DNA from: Sneathiella chungangensis
GTDB taxonomy: Bacteria > Pseudomonadota > Alphaproteobacteria > Sneathiellales > Sneathiellaceae
Assembly: GCF_009882935.1 (NCBI RefSeq)
Contig: NZ_WTVA01000001.1
Span: forward strand, 310,001-374,000
Direction of reading: 5' to 3'
Length of the DNA: 64,000 nt
The notes under the pieces were generated by a model. That model worked only from the letters and a program-made list of their open reading frames with translations, ran no database searches and had not been told where the DNA came from. A program made the translations under genes and the position numbers. Below are positions 1-10,363 of this stretch, piece by piece. Position 1 is the stretch's first letter. Each line of letters opens with the position of its first letter.

Positions 1-403
1 GCCCCATGCGCGTCAGGAGCTCCGTCGCATGCGCCCTCGCCGCCGACTTGGCGACGCCGGCGATCAGGTTCGGCATCATGACATTCTCAAGCGCCGAGAA
101 TTCCGGCAGCAGATGATGAAACTGGTAAACGAAGCCGATCTTATCGCGGCGCACCTCGGTCCGTTTGTTATCGCGCGCCTTGCTGCAATCGATCCCGTCG
201 ATAACAACGGTGCCGCTCGTCGGCGGCTCAAGAAGTCCGGCAATCTGCAGAAGCGTCGACTTGCCGGAGCCCGACGGGCCGAGCAACGCGACAATCTCGC
301 CGGGGCGCAGCTCCAGCTCCACATTTTCGAGCACCAGCAGCTTTTCCTGCCCCTGCGCGAAGGTGCGACCGATATTTTCAAGCTTCAGGACCGGCTCACT
401 CAT
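1..403 (-). CDS. lolD: LolD, lipoprotein-release ABC ATPase (3' end cut off)
   Basis: Cytoplasmic ATPase of the LolCDE complex, which extracts outer-membrane lipoproteins from the inner membrane and hands them to LolA. The visible N-terminal 134 residues begin MSEPVLKLENIG and carry a Walker A motif GPSGSGKST near residue 42 and a Q-loop FVYQFHHLLPEF near residue 90, typical of LolD. Its ATG lies inside the end of the upstream lolC/E gene (8-base overlap), so the two are probably co-translated. The C-terminal half with the signature and Walker B motifs lies beyond position 1. Identification rests on the N-terminal motifs plus the neighbouring permease gene. Confidence 0.93.
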   Translation of the reverse strand, partial: MSEPVLKLENIGRTFAQGQEKLLVLENVELELRPGEIVALLGPSGSGKSTLLQIAGLLEPPTSGTVVIDGIDCSKARDNKRTEVRRDKIGFVYQFHHLLPEFSALENVMMPNLIAGVAKSAARAHATELLTRMG

Positions 404-1640
404 ATCGCAGCGCCTCCACCGGATCGAGACGCGCCGCCCGCCAGGAAGGATAAATTGTCGCCAGCAGCGAAATGACGAGTGCCATGATAACTACCGTCGT
501 CACCTCAACCGGATCGATCTTGGCGGGCAGATGGGAGAGGAAATAAATCTCGGCAGAGAAAAGCTCCGCCCCCGTCATACCTTCAATCAGGCCCTTGATA
601 CGGTCGATATTGGCGCAAAAACCGAGCCCGAGCGCAAAGCCGAAGGCCGTGCCGATCACGCCGATGCTGGCACCCGAAATAAAGAAGACGCGCATGATCA
701 TGCCGCGCGTCGCCCCCATGGTGCGAAGAATGGCGATATCCCGCCCCTTGTCCTTCACCAGCATGATCAGGCTTGAAATGATGTTGAAGGCCGCGACGAG
801 AATGATCAGAGTCAGGATCAGGAACATGACGTTCCGCTCGACCTCCAAGGCATTGAAGAAACTCGCGCGGGACTGCTGCCAGTCATAGATGAAGGCGCGG
901 ATATTCACCGCCTGGATAATCTCGCGGCGGATCTCGAGCGCCTTCTCGGGGTCCGACGCATAAACCTCGAGCGCGGTAACGCCGTCGCCGAGACGGAAAT
1001 AACTCTGCGCCGCCGTCAGCGACATATAGATATAGCCGCTGTCATACTCATACATCCCGGTATCGAAGAGCGCCGCAACGTCATAGGTTTTCACCCGCGG
1101 CATGGTGCCGAAGGCCGTCGGCGTGCCATTGGCGGAAATGAGTTTCACCTTGTCCCCCGCCGCAACACCAAGGGTGCGCGCGAGCCGGTAGCCCAGGACG
1201 ATCGAATTGTCATCGCCGAAGGTCTCGAGAGAGCCGTCGACGATATTCGTCGAAATGACATCGAGCGAGGCCAGCTGGTTCGGCGAAATTCCGCGCACAA
1301 GCGCGCCGCTCGCCTCCTTGCCGGAGGCCATCACCTGCCCCTCGACGATCGGCGTGACACGCCTGACATCGGGAATTGCGGAAAGACGCGCCACCACGCC
1401 GCCATAATCCACAAGCGATTCCTCCGCCGGGGCCCGCACTTCGTAATGACCGTTAAGGCCAAGAATGCGGTCAAGCAGCTCGGCGCGGAAGCCGTTCATG
1501 ACGGACATAACAATGATCAGGGTCGCGACGCCCAAACCGATCCCGAGAAAGGAGAAGGTGGCGATGACGGAAATAAAGCCTTCCTGCCGCCGGGCGCGCA
1601 GATAGCGAAGCGCCATCGTCCATTCGAAGCGGGAAAACAC
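396..1640 (-). CDS. lolC: LolC/LolE family lipoprotein-releasing permease
   Basis: Inner-membrane subunit of the Lol lipoprotein exporter, 414 residues, the usual family length. One N-terminal membrane helix (about residues 22-44) is followed by a large periplasmic domain and an FtsX-type block of three helices at the C-terminus (about 270-290, 320-340 and 375-395). The start is GTG at 1640, sharing one base with the proS stop codon, which implies translational coupling. Many alphaproteobacteria have a single LolC/E hybrid permease; whether a second copy exists elsewhere cannot be seen, so the C-versus-E label is uncertain. Confidence 0.92.
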   Translation of the reverse strand: MFSRFEWTMALRYLRARRQEGFISVIATFSFLGIGLGVATLIIVMSVMNGFRAELLDRILGLNGHYEVRAPAEESLVDYGGVVARLSAIPDVRRVTPIVEGQVMASGKEASGALVRGISPNQLASLDVISTNIVDGSLETFGDDNSIVLGYRLARTLGVAAGDKVKLISANGTPTAFGTMPRVKTYDVAALFDTGMYEYDSGYIYMSLTAAQSYFRLGDGVTALEVYASDPEKALEIRREIIQAVNIRAFIYDWQQSRASFFNALEVERNVMFLILTLIILVAAFNIISSLIMLVKDKGRDIAILRTMGATRGMIMRVFFISGASIGVIGTAFGFALGLGFCANIDRIKGLIEGMTGAELFSAEIYFLSHLPAKIDPVEVTTVVIMALVISLLATIYPSWRAARLDPVEALRYE

Positions 1641-2959
1641 TAGCCCCGGCCCACCAGAAATTCGAGGGCGGCGTCAACGGACAGTTCCTGTTTTTCGCCG
1701 GTGCTGCGGTTCTTGACCTCGACCATCCCCGCTTTCACGCCGCGCGGGCCGATGGTCGCCTGCCAGGGAAGGCCGATCAGGTCCATTTTCGCGAACTTTT
1801 CGCCGGCTCGTCCCGCCGTATCGTCATACAGCACCTCGACAGTCGCGGTCTTCAGCTTGCCATAGAAATCCTCGCAGGCCGCATCACAGGCGTCATCGCC
1901 GCTTTTGAGATTGATCAGGCCGACCTTGAACGGCGCGACGCTTTCCGGCCAGATGATGCCATCGTCATCATGGCTTGCCTCGATAATGCCACCGACAAGG
2001 CGGGAGACGCCAATTCCGTAGGAGCCCATGGAGACAGTCACGTCCTTGCCGTCCGGCCCGGCAACCGCCGCGCCCATGGCCTTTGAATATTTGTCGCCGA
2101 AATGGAAAATATGGCCGACCTCGATCCCGCGGCGGGAGACAAGATCCCCTGCGCTCACATCGCAATTTTCCGGATCATGCATATCATCCGCCGCCGCATA
2201 ATAGCTCGTCCATTGATCGACGATTTCCTGAAGTTCCGTGGCGGAATAATTTTCCTGTTCCGGCGTTTCAAGGGTCAGCAGGTCCTTGTGGTAGAAAACC
2301 TCGCTTTCGCCGGTATCGGCGAGCACGATGAATTCATGCGACAGGTCGCCGCCGATGGGGCCGGTCTCCGCACGAAGCGGTATCGCCTTCAATCCAAGAC
2401 GCGCGAATGTCTTAAGGTAAGCCACAAACATATTGTTGTAAGCCGTTTTGGCGCCTTCATAATCCAGATCGAACGAATAGGCATCCTTCATCAGGAATTC
2501 GCGGCCCCGCATGATTCCGAAGCGTGGACGCACTTCATCTCGGAACTTCCACTGGATATGATAGAGATTGAGCGGCAGGTTCTTGTAGCTCTTCACGTGG
2601 GAGCGGAAAATATCCGTCACCTGCTCCTCATTCGTCGGGCCGTAGAGCATGTCGCGCTCATGCCGGTCGGTGATGCGCAGCATTTCCTTGCCATAATCGT
2701 CATAGCGGCCGGATTCCCGCCAAAGATCGGCCGGCTGCAAGGTCGGCATCAGGATTTCAAGGGCGCCGGCCCTGTCCTGTTCCTCCCGCACGATGCGTTC
2801 GATATTCTTCAATACCCGAAACCCCATCGGCAACCAGCTGTAAATGCCGGCGGACGACTGCTGGATCATCCCAGCCCGGAGCATCAGGCGATGCGAAACG
2901 ATCTGCGCTTCCTTTGGGTCTTCCTTCAGTGTCGGGAGAAAAAAACGGGACAGACGCAT
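1640..2959 (-). CDS. proS: Prolyl-tRNA synthetase, short alphaproteobacterial form
   Basis: Charges tRNA-Pro with proline. At 439 residues it is much shorter than the roughly 570-residue E. coli enzyme; the cis-editing insertion between class II motifs 2 and 3 is missing, as is usual in alphaproteobacteria. Motif 2 ([17 protein letters not shown], near residue 140) and motif 3 ([13 protein letters not shown], near residue 315) are present, followed by the anticodon-binding domain. Editing of mischarged Ala-tRNA-Pro would then need a separate YbaK/ProXp protein, not seen here. It heads the proS-lolC-lolD run; 80 bases separate it from the gene upstream. Confidence 0.96.
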   Translation of the reverse strand: MRLSRFFLPTLKEDPKEAQIVSHRLMLRAGMIQQSSAGIYSWLPMGFRVLKNIERIVREEQDRAGALEILMPTLQPADLWRESGRYDDYGKEMLRITDRHERDMLYGPTNEEQVTDIFRSHVKSYKNLPLNLYHIQWKFRDEVRPRFGIMRGREFLMKDAYSFDLDYEGAKTAYNNMFVAYLKTFARLGLKAIPLRAETGPIGGDLSHEFIVLADTGESEVFYHKDLLTLETPEQENYSATELQEIVDQWTSYYAAADDMHDPENCDVSAGDLVSRRGIEVGHIFHFGDKYSKAMGAAVAGPDGKDVTVSMGSYGIGVSRLVGGIIEASHDDDGIIWPESVAPFKVGLINLKSGDDACDAACEDFYGKLKTATVEVLYDDTAGRAGEKFAKMDLIGLPWQATIGPRGVKAGMVEVKNRSTGEKQELSVDAALEFLVGRG

Positions 2960-3039
2960 GGGAGCCTCGGTTAAATAATACTCAGTTGAATAGATGTCAG
3001 ACTTTTAACGGGATTTACCAAGATTGCAAGGATTTCACC

Positions 3040-3459
3040 CTATTGATAACGCTTGCGGCATTCATTTGCGATGGCATTCTCCACCGGATCGGCAAGTTCC
3101 TGACCGTTATAGAGCAGACTTCCCGTCGCAAGATCATATTCAACAGTGCCGACATATACTTCCGCATTTTTAAGTTTCGGATTATAGTTTTTGAGTAAAT
3201 CCTTAAAGGGAATAGATAAATCTATAAATATCCTGTCGGGTATCTGGAGTTGGTTTCCGCCGTTGATATCGGCCGGCGCCACCGGCCGCCCATGTACGTC
3301 GACACCGCCCTTATAGGCGACATCCGGTTCGGGGATATATTTGACGATCCGCTGGCAATCGATTTTCGACACTTCGATTTGGATATCTTCGGCGAAGGCG
3401 ACCGCGCCAAAAAACATCAGCGGCAGCAAAAGACACAACAACCGGAGCAGCCGCGCCAT
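3040..3459 (-). CDS. Small exported protein of unknown function
   Basis: 139 residues. The first 23 residues form a clear signal peptide: basic MARLLRL, a hydrophobic core and a likely cleavage after AFA. The mature part is soluble, with one cysteine near each end (about residues 34 and 134) that could form a disulfide. It contains the phrases DRIFIDLSIPF and VGTVEYDLATGSLLYNGQ. I do not recognise a named family. It starts one base after the stop of the DUF1467 gene, so it belongs to the nuo-to-lol gene run and is probably periplasmic. Confidence 0.75.
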   Translation of the reverse strand: MARLLRLLCLLLPLMFFGAVAFAEDIQIEVSKIDCQRIVKYIPEPDVAYKGGVDVHGRPVAPADINGGNQLQIPDRIFIDLSIPFKDLLKNYNPKLKNAEVYVGTVEYDLATGSLLYNGQELADPVENAIANECRKRYQ

Positions 3460-3460
3460 G

Positions 3461-3721
3461 CTAGGTCCCCTGGAAGTAGGCGCGAAAATCGATCAGCTCG
3501 AGATCGATGACCGTATAGATGATCACGAAAATAAGGATTGTTATCAACGTCGTCATCGCGAACTTGGTCCAGATCCTCGGGTGAACCGGCGCGCTTTCGA
3601 CGGTCCCGGGTTCAATCTCCCCCTCCTGCTCGCCTTGCGGCCTTACGCCCCAGGGCAGAACCGTGAAGAGGACCACCATCCAGACAATACAGAAGACAAC
3701 GATGCCGCCGACAAGTGACAT
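3461..3721 (-). CDS. DUF1467 family membrane protein
   Basis: 86-residue protein with two predicted membrane helices (about residues 4-24 and 52-73) joined by a short acidic loop. The segment VVLFTVLPWGVRPQ in the first helix is characteristic of DUF1467, a small family found next to mce and proS in alphaproteobacteria. Function is unknown. It lies 9 bases after mce and one base before the exported-protein gene, in the same orientation, so it is almost certainly co-transcribed with them. Confidence 0.85.
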   Translation of the reverse strand: MSLVGGIVVFCIVWMVVLFTVLPWGVRPQGEQEGEIEPGTVESAPVHPRIWTKFAMTTLITILIFVIIYTVIDLELIDFRAYFQGT

Positions 3722-3730
3722 ATCGCCGCC

Positions 3731-4135
3731 CTATACCTGTTCCAGCTCGACGAGCGTGCCGCTGAAATCCTTCGGATGCAGGAAAAGAACCGGTTTCTTG
3801 TGGGCGCCGATCTTGGGTTCGCCATCACCAAGAACGCGAGCCCCCTTGGCTTTCAGCTGATCGCGCGCCGCGAGGATATCCTCCACTTCGTAGCAGACAT
3901 GGTGAATACCGCCCGACGCATTCTTCTTCAAAAAGCCCTCAATCGGGGAATTTTCTCCAAGCGGATGCAACAGCTCTATTTTCGTGTTGTCGAGCTCGAC
4001 GAAAACCACGGTCACGCCGTTGTCCGGCTCATCCTGCGGCGCGCTTACCTTCGCGCCCAGCGTATCGCGATAAACCGCGGCGGCCGCCGCCAGATCCGGA
4101 ACCGCAATGGCAACATGGTTCAATCGTCCAATCAT
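3731..4135 (-). CDS. mce: Methylmalonyl-CoA epimerase
   Basis: Interconverts (R)- and (S)-methylmalonyl-CoA in the propionyl-CoA to succinyl-CoA route. 134 residues, one VOC/glyoxalase fold of two beta-alpha-beta-beta-beta repeats. It begins MIGRLNHVAIAVPDL, supplying the first metal-binding histidine (residue 7); the second repeat has GIHHVCYEV with another ligand histidine, and LVELEQV at the C-terminus supplies the glutamate. Sits 12 bases downstream of the RNase J gene. Propionyl-CoA carboxylase and the mutase are not in the window. Confidence 0.92.
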   Translation of the reverse strand: MIGRLNHVAIAVPDLAAAAAVYRDTLGAKVSAPQDEPDNGVTVVFVELDNTKIELLHPLGENSPIEGFLKKNASGGIHHVCYEVEDILAARDQLKAKGARVLGDGEPKIGAHKKPVLFLHPKDFSGTLVELEQV

Positions 4136-4147
4136 CTTTCAGCTTCC

Positions 4148-5827
4148 TTACTCTTCTTCAAATCTTATGACATAAATATCGGTGATCGGCCGCCGTCCGG
4201 CAAGCCTTCGGAAAACCCGGCGGACCGCATTATGCGCTGTTTCCTCGACTTTTTCATCATCCAGTTTTTCTTGTTTTTTCAACTGGTTATGGCGTTCTAT
4301 TATCTGCGCCTTGAGTTCCTTTTGCAATTCGGGGAACAGATTCTCATCGACAACGCCGCGAAGGCGGATGATCGGGTCCTCCGTGATATGGCCCTTTTCA
4401 TTGACCAGAACAACCCCGCTGACGGCGCCATTAAAGACAAGCCGGCGTCGGGTTGACAGGAATTCGCCATCCAGCGGCGTCAGCCCGCCCGCGTCAACGG
4501 CAAGCCGTCCCGAGGGCACATCCGCGATGATTTCTGCATCCCCCGGCGCGAGCCTGAGGATATTGCCGTTTGTAATCTCGATTGCCTGCTCAACGCCGAG
4601 CGACCGGGCGAGTTCGCAATGGGCGCGGATATGGCGCGCCTCCCCATGCACCGGAATCGCGATCTTCGGCTTGACGATCCCGTACATATCGGTCAATTCC
4701 CCGCGTGCCGGATGTCCGGAAACATGAACGAATTCATCGGCTTCCGTGATGACCTCAATGCCCTTTTCCGTCAATTGGTTATGCAGCGCATAGAGCGTCT
4801 TTTCATTGCCCGGGATGACCTTGGAAGAGAAAATGACCGTATCGCCGGGATCAAGCGCGATATGCGCATGCTCGCCGCGGGCAATCCGGGCCATGGCGCC
4901 ACGCGCTTCGCCCTGGCTCCCCGTACAGAGCAGCAGGATCTTGTCGCGCGGAATATGACTTGCATCTTTTTCATCAATAAAGGGCGGCAAGTCATTGAGA
5001 TATCCTGATCTTTTCGCGGCCTCCGTCATCCGATGCAGCGACCGCCCGACCAGCACCACATGCCGGTCGTGGCGCTCGGCCACGCTGGCGATCGTCATCA
5101 GCCGCGCGATATTGGACGCAAAGGTCGTGACCGCGATCCGTCCTGTCGGAATACCCCCGAGGATCACATCGAGACTATCCTGCACATCAAGCTCGGATCC
5201 CGACACCCCCGCCTTGAAGACATTGGTGGAATCACAGATCATGGCGAGAACGCCCTGCTCCGACACGCGCTGCATTTTGACAAGGTTGCTGGCGGGCCCG
5301 ACCACCGGATCGGGATCGAGCTTCCAGTCGCCGCTATGGAGGACACGTCCGTAAGGGGTCGTGATCATCAGGGCCTGCATTTCCGGAATGGAATGAGTGA
5401 GGTCGACAAAATCGATATGGAAATCGCCGATGGCCATGGAACTGCCGGGCGCGACCACATTGACCTCGACGTCATTCTCCAGCCCCTCTTCCGCCAGTTT
5501 CAACGCCAGAATTTCAGCCGTAAAGGGACTGGTATATACCGGGCATTGAAACTGCGGCCAGAGACGCGCGACGGCCCCGACATGATCCTCATGCGCATGG
5601 GTGACGATAATCGCGAGCAGATCCGCCCTCCGTTCGGCAATCCAGGTTGGATCCGGGACGATGACATCGATCCCCGGCGCCCTGTCATCGGCGAAGGAGA
5701 TCCCGCAATCGATCATCACCCATTTGCCATTACAGCAATAAAGGTTGAGATTCATGCCGATTTCCCCGCTCCCGCCGAGCGGAAGAAAGTAAAGGCCGTT
5801 TTTTAAACTGGCGTCTAAATTACCCAT
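4148..5827 (-). CDS. rnj: Ribonuclease J
   Basis: Metallo-beta-lactamase/beta-CASP ribonuclease with 5'-to-3' exonuclease and endonuclease activity, acting in rRNA maturation and mRNA decay. The metal site HAHEDH lies at about residues 77-82 from the chosen start; LGGSGEIGMN near the N-terminus and SGHPARGEL further on are family hallmarks, and a C-terminal RNase J domain is present. I chose ATG at 5827 (559 residues); a TTG at 5839 overlapping the coaX stop would add four residues. Sits directly after coaX in the nuo-birA-coaX run, the usual alphaproteobacterial order. Confidence 0.94.
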   Translation of the reverse strand: MGNLDASLKNGLYFLPLGGSGEIGMNLNLYCCNGKWVMIDCGISFADDRAPGIDVIVPDPTWIAERRADLLAIIVTHAHEDHVGAVARLWPQFQCPVYTSPFTAEILALKLAEEGLENDVEVNVVAPGSSMAIGDFHIDFVDLTHSIPEMQALMITTPYGRVLHSGDWKLDPDPVVGPASNLVKMQRVSEQGVLAMICDSTNVFKAGVSGSELDVQDSLDVILGGIPTGRIAVTTFASNIARLMTIASVAERHDRHVVLVGRSLHRMTEAAKRSGYLNDLPPFIDEKDASHIPRDKILLLCTGSQGEARGAMARIARGEHAHIALDPGDTVIFSSKVIPGNEKTLYALHNQLTEKGIEVITEADEFVHVSGHPARGELTDMYGIVKPKIAIPVHGEARHIRAHCELARSLGVEQAIEITNGNILRLAPGDAEIIADVPSGRLAVDAGGLTPLDGEFLSTRRRLVFNGAVSGVVLVNEKGHITEDPIIRLRGVVDENLFPELQKELKAQIIERHNQLKKQEKLDDEKVEETAHNAVRRVFRRLAGRRPITDIYVIRFEEE

Positions 5828-5835
5828 AAAAGCTT

Positions 5836-6603
5836 TCAATTATTCTTGTAAAAAATTTCGACGAGACCGGTCAGCGTCAGATCCGCGTCAACATGATCGA
5901 TGATATCGGTTCCCTTGTCGAACAGGGGGGCGAGACCGCCGGTCGCGATGACTTTCAGATTCTCGCCATATTCGGCGCGAATTCTGGCGATCAATCCCTC
6001 GATCATGGCGATGTAGCCCCAATAGATGCCGGATTGCATACATTCAAGCGTATTTTTGCCGATCACCCGCGACGGCCGTGCGACGGCAATGCGCGGCAGC
6101 TTCGCCGCCGCCTTGTGCAGGGCATCGAGGCTGAGATTAACCCCCGGCGCAATGACCCCGCCGATATAGTTCCCGTTTTCGTCAACTACATCGAGGGTCG
6201 TTCCCGTGCCAAAATCGACAACGACAAGCGGCCCGCCGTAAATCGCATGGGCGGCAACCGCATCGACCAACCGGTCGGCGCCCGCCTCGGCCGGATTGTC
6301 GATCAGCGGCTTCATGCCAAGATCGACGCCCGCCTCGCCGATGACCATGGGCGCAACGCCAAAATAGCGGCGGCAAAATCCCTTGATGTTGAACAGGGTT
6401 TCCGGAACCACGGTGGCGACGATGGCATCTTTGATATCGCCAAGCTTCAAGTTGTCGAGCGCCATTGCCTGACTAAGCCAGACGCCGTACTCCTCCGCGG
6501 TGCGAGACGCGGAGGTCGATATCCGCCATTCATTGACGAGCTTGCGGTCGTTATAGGCTGCGCAGGTAATATTGGTATTTCCGACATCAATCGCCAGTAA
6601 CAT
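5836..6603 (-). CDS. coaX: Type III pantothenate kinase
   Basis: Catalyses ATP-dependent phosphorylation of pantothenate, the first step of coenzyme A synthesis. 255 residues, normal for CoaX. The N-terminal phosphate-binding motif DVGNTN is at residues 6-11, and the second phosphate motif VVDFGTGTT and the pantothenate-site motif GADRLVDAVAAH are both present. The type III enzyme is insensitive to CoA feedback and to common pantothenamide analogues in characterised members. It sits 12 bases downstream of birA. Confidence 0.95.
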   Translation of the reverse strand: MLLAIDVGNTNITCAAYNDRKLVNEWRISTSASRTAEEYGVWLSQAMALDNLKLGDIKDAIVATVVPETLFNIKGFCRRYFGVAPMVIGEAGVDLGMKPLIDNPAEAGADRLVDAVAAHAIYGGPLVVVDFGTGTTLDVVDENGNYIGGVIAPGVNLSLDALHKAAAKLPRIAVARPSRVIGKNTLECMQSGIYWGYIAMIEGLIARIRAEYGENLKVIATGGLAPLFDKGTDIIDHVDADLTLTGLVEIFYKNN

Positions 6604-6615
6604 ACATGCCTCCTG

Positions 6616-7398
6616 TTATTGTCCCGACGCCGGGGCAAAAAAAATCTCGCCCGCCGTTATCCGTTTCTTTTCACCCGTATCGAGCTCAAGGATCAACGCC
6701 CCGTTTTCATCGAGGCCGAGGAAAAGACCGTCCAGCGTCTCGTTGGACAGTCGGGCGGTAATCCGCTCGCCGATTCCTGTCGCATGATTGAGCCATCGAT
6801 CGCGGATTGGGGCAAACCCCTCGCGCTTCCAGACCATATAGAGCGCAAGCAGGGCATATCCATAGGCCGACAGAACGTCACCAACGCCGACTTTGGCCCC
6901 CGCGGCGGACAGGGACGTTGCGGGCAGACCATCGGTCCGCTCGGGAAACGTCGCGATATTAATTCCAGTCCCGACGATGACATAATCCATTTTACCGTCA
7001 GGCCTCGTCTTGCTTTCAAGCAGGATGCCGGCTGTCTTGTGACCATCAATCAGAACATCGTTGGGCCATTTAAGACCGAGAGACTGCGCGCGCGGCAATA
7101 ATGGGGCGATGGCGTCATGCAGGCCCAGGGCCACCAGGAATGAAAGACGCGCCGCCTCCGTAGGTTCGCAGTTAGGACGGAGAATCAGCGAGCAGTACAA
7201 GTTCCCCTCCGGGCTTACCCACTGCCGCCCGCGCCGGCCGACCCCCTGCTCCTGTCGCTTCGCCCAGGCGATGGTCCCCTCCTCCGCGCCGGCTTCGGCC
7301 AGCTTACGGGCCTCGACGTTGGTGCTGCCAACAACGTCGTAGGCATGAAGCCTGAAAAACGGTGGAAGATCCACGCCGCCATCCGGGGATTGGTTCAC
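6616..7398 (-). CDS. birA: Biotin--[acetyl-CoA-carboxylase] ligase
   Basis: Attaches biotin to the biotin carboxyl carrier protein via biotinyl-AMP. 260 residues, with the catalytic domain only: the ligand-binding loop GVGRRGRQW lies near residue 53, and LKWPNDVL follows near residue 108. The N-terminal winged-helix repressor domain of E. coli BirA is absent, so this is a monofunctional ligase. The start is GTG at 7398, overlapping the nuoN stop by four bases (GTGA), so its synthesis is coupled to complex I. Confidence 0.94.
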   Translation of the reverse strand: MNQSPDGGVDLPPFFRLHAYDVVGSTNVEARKLAEAGAEEGTIAWAKRQEQGVGRRGRQWVSPEGNLYCSLILRPNCEPTEAARLSFLVALGLHDAIAPLLPRAQSLGLKWPNDVLIDGHKTAGILLESKTRPDGKMDYVIVGTGINIATFPERTDGLPATSLSAAGAKVGVGDVLSAYGYALLALYMVWKREGFAPIRDRWLNHATGIGERITARLSNETLDGLFLGLDENGALILELDTGEKKRITAGEIFFAPASGQ

Positions 7399-8834
7399 GA
7401 GAACAATACAGCCGCCGCCGCCTGGGCACCCTCAAGGAGCGGTGCCGGAAAGAGAACGAAGAATGCCACGAACAGACCTGAAACCGTCATGATGATCGAC
7501 TGCGTCCGGCTGGTCGGCTCAAACCCTTCCGCGGGATCATCGAAATACATGATTTTGACAATCCTGAGGTAATAATAGGCGCCAACGACGGACGTCACCA
7601 AGCCAATCACCGCGAGCGGAATAAGCCCGGCATTGATCGCCGCAATGAAGATATAGAATTTGCCGAAAAAGCCAGCGAGCGGCGGAATACCGGCAAGGCT
7701 GAACATGAAGATCAGGAAGAAGAACGCCATCCAGGGCTGCGACTTGCTGAGACCCGCGAGTTCCGATATCTCCTCGACCATGCCGTCACGATGACGCATG
7801 GAGAGAATGCAGGCGAAGGTGCCGATATTCATCACCACATAGATCGCCATATAGATCAGCACACCGCGCACCCCTTCCTCGGTTCCGGCGGCAAGCCCGA
7901 CGAGGGCGTAGCCGATATGTCCGATGGAGGAATAGGCCATCAGTCGCTTGATATTCTTCTGGTTGATCGCGGCAAAGGCGCCAAGGATCATCGAGGCGAC
8001 GGAAATGAAGATGATGATCTGCTGCCACTGCCCGACCAGTTCCCCAAATGGCGTGATGAATACGCGGAGGAACAGGGCAATTGCGGCGACCTTCGGCGCG
8101 GCCGCGAAAAAGGCCGTCACCGGCGTCGGCACCCCTTCGTAAACGTCCGGTGTCCACATATGGAACGGCACGGCGGAGACCTTGAAGGCAAGACCCGCAA
8201 TCATGAAGACGATGCCGATCAACAGGCCAATACCTGCTTCTTCTGCCCCGCTCTTGAAAAGACCGGCGAGAACATCGAAGTTCGTCGTCCCGGTGAAGCC
8301 GTAAATCAACGAGACGCCATAGAGCAGCATGCCCGAGGACAGGGCGCCGAGAACGAAATATTTAAGACCCGCCTCCGTCGAGCGGACGCTGTCCCGCTTG
8401 AAGGCAGCCGTCACATAGAGCGACAGGCTCATCAGCTCGATGCCAAGATACATGGTCATCAGATCGTTGGCCGAAATCATCACCATCATGCCGAGGGTGG
8501 CTATCACGATGAGGATGGGGAATTCGAACCGCACCATCTTCTCGCGTTTGTTGAAATCGATGGACATGATCACGGCGAAGGCCGACGCGCCGAGGCAGAG
8601 GGTCTTCATGAAGATGCCGAAGGCGTCGTCCCGGTACAGTCCGTCAAAGGTGGTAACGCTGGTTTGCGCCTCGAACTGTACCAGGAATCCGGCGATAATA
8701 AAGGCCAGAACCGACAGCCAGCAGATCAGGCTGGTCGCCTTGTTTCCGCGAAAGGCACCGATCATCAGGAGCGCCATGGCGACACAGGCGAGGAATATTT
8801 CCGGAAGTGCGATTGAAAAATCAGGCAAACCCAT
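7395..8834 (-). CDS. nuoN: NADH-quinone oxidoreductase subunit N
   Basis: Antiporter-like membrane subunit of complex I taking part in proton pumping. 479 residues, about 14 hydrophobic helices. The Proton_antipo_M core includes [16 protein letters not shown] with its conserved glutamate near residue 133 and [18 protein letters not shown] with a conserved lysine in the middle of the membrane. Last nuo gene, overlapping birA by four bases; 14 bases separate it from nuoM. Confidence 0.97.
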   Translation of the reverse strand: MGLPDFSIALPEIFLACVAMALLMIGAFRGNKATSLICWLSVLAFIIAGFLVQFEAQTSVTTFDGLYRDDAFGIFMKTLCLGASAFAVIMSIDFNKREKMVRFEFPILIVIATLGMMVMISANDLMTMYLGIELMSLSLYVTAAFKRDSVRSTEAGLKYFVLGALSSGMLLYGVSLIYGFTGTTNFDVLAGLFKSGAEEAGIGLLIGIVFMIAGLAFKVSAVPFHMWTPDVYEGVPTPVTAFFAAAPKVAAIALFLRVFITPFGELVGQWQQIIIFISVASMILGAFAAINQKNIKRLMAYSSIGHIGYALVGLAAGTEEGVRGVLIYMAIYVVMNIGTFACILSMRHRDGMVEEISELAGLSKSQPWMAFFFLIFMFSLAGIPPLAGFFGKFYIFIAAINAGLIPLAVIGLVTSVVGAYYYLRIVKIMYFDDPAEGFEPTSRTQSIIMTVSGLFVAFFVLFPAPLLEGAQAAAAVLFS

Positions 8835-8848
8835 TTCTTTAATCCTAC

Positions 8849-10360
8849 CTACTTAGACGCGTTGATGATTGCTTTGCCGGCCTGCAAGGCCGTCTCATGC
8901 TGGTCCATCAGATTGATGACGGACGCATGCATGACATCAAGGAACGGCTCGGGATAGATGCCAATCCAGAACGCCACGAGAATGAGCGGCGTAAAGATGA
9001 TGATTTCCCGGCGCCCTACATCCACAATGTTCTTGAGGTCTTCTTTCACCAACTCTCCGAAGACAACCCGCCGGTAAAGCCACAGGCTGTAGGCTGCACC
9101 GAGGATCACGCCGATGGTCGCAAGGAAGGCAACCGTCGTATTCACCTGATAGGTGCCGACCAGGATAAGGAACTCGCCGACAAAGCCGCTGGTTCCCGGC
9201 AGGCCGATGGTGGCCATGGTGAAGATCATGAAAATCAACGCATAGCGGGGCATCCGGTTGACAAGTCCGCCGTAGCGGGCGATCTCGCGGGTGTGCATGC
9301 GGTCGTAAACCACCCCGACGCACAGGAACAGTGCACCGGAAACAATACCATGGCTGATCATCTGCAGGATGCCGCCTTCCAGCCCCTGCTGGGTGAGTGT
9401 GAACATACCGATCGTAATGAACCCCATATGCGCGACGGAAGAATAGGCGATCAGCTTCTTCATGTCCTTCTGCACAAGTGCCACGAGCGAGGTATAGAGG
9501 ATGGCGACCACGCTGAGGGCGAAGATGAGCGGCGCAAAATAATCAGATCCTTCCGGGAACATCGGGATCGAGAAGCGCAAAAAGCCGTATCCGCCCATTT
9601 TCAGGAGCACGCCGGCCAGAATGACCGATCCCGCCGTCGGCGCCTGCACATGGGCATCGGGCAGCCAGGTATGCACCGGCCACATCGGCACCTTCACCGC
9701 GAAGGACGCAAAGAAGGCAAGCCACAGCCAGAGCTGCAGATGCGGATCAAAATTAAAGTCGATCAAGGTCGGGATATCGGTCGTGCCCGCGATGAAATAC
9801 ATGGTGATCATCGCCGCCAGCATCAGGACCGAGCCGATCAGGGTATAGAGGAAGAACTTGAAGCTTGCATAAACCCGCTGTGCCCCGCCCCAAATTCCGA
9901 TAATCAGGAACATCGGGATCAGCCCCGCCTCGAAGAAGAGGTAGAAGAGCACCATGTCAAGCGCGCAGAAAACCCCGATCATCAGGGTTTCCATGACCAG
10001 GAAGGCGATCATATATTCGCGTACCCGGACCGTAATCGCCTCCCAGCTCGCCAGAATGCAGAGCGGCATCAGGAAGGTGGTCAGGATGATGAAGAGCATC
10101 GAAATGCCATCCACACCCATATGATAGTTGATGTTCCCCCCGAGCCAGTCGCCTTTTTCGACGAACTGGAAGGCGGCTGTCCCGTTTTCGAAATTGATCC
10201 AGACGAAAAGGGAAATCACGAAGGTGAACAGCGTCGTCCAGAGCGCCACCCAGCGGGCGTTGCGGGCAGAGGATTCTTCCTTGCCGCTGGTCAGCAGAAT
10301 AAGCAGCACCCCGACCAGGGGCAGAAATGTCACCGTTGATAAGATTGGCCAATCAAGCAT
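8849..10360 (-). CDS. nuoM: NADH-quinone oxidoreductase subunit M
   Basis: Second antiporter-like proton-pumping subunit of complex I, 503 residues with about 14 membrane helices. The diagnostic run [20 protein letters not shown] supplies the pump lysine and the discontinuous helix, and [18 protein letters not shown] supplies the conserved glutamate. Only 3 bases separate it from nuoL upstream. Confidence 0.97.
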   Translation of the reverse strand: MLDWPILSTVTFLPLVGVLLILLTSGKEESSARNARWVALWTTLFTFVISLFVWINFENGTAAFQFVEKGDWLGGNINYHMGVDGISMLFIILTTFLMPLCILASWEAITVRVREYMIAFLVMETLMIGVFCALDMVLFYLFFEAGLIPMFLIIGIWGGAQRVYASFKFFLYTLIGSVLMLAAMITMYFIAGTTDIPTLIDFNFDPHLQLWLWLAFFASFAVKVPMWPVHTWLPDAHVQAPTAGSVILAGVLLKMGGYGFLRFSIPMFPEGSDYFAPLIFALSVVAILYTSLVALVQKDMKKLIAYSSVAHMGFITIGMFTLTQQGLEGGILQMISHGIVSGALFLCVGVVYDRMHTREIARYGGLVNRMPRYALIFMIFTMATIGLPGTSGFVGEFLILVGTYQVNTTVAFLATIGVILGAAYSLWLYRRVVFGELVKEDLKNIVDVGRREIIIFTPLILVAFWIGIYPEPFLDVMHASVINLMDQHETALQAGKAIINASK

Positions 10361-10363
10361 GAC

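Noticed and set aside
8897-10339. Plus-strand open frame opposite nuoM
   Set aside because: Extremely charged His/Asp/Glu/Arg composition, the normal antisense image of a hydrophobic membrane protein gene.
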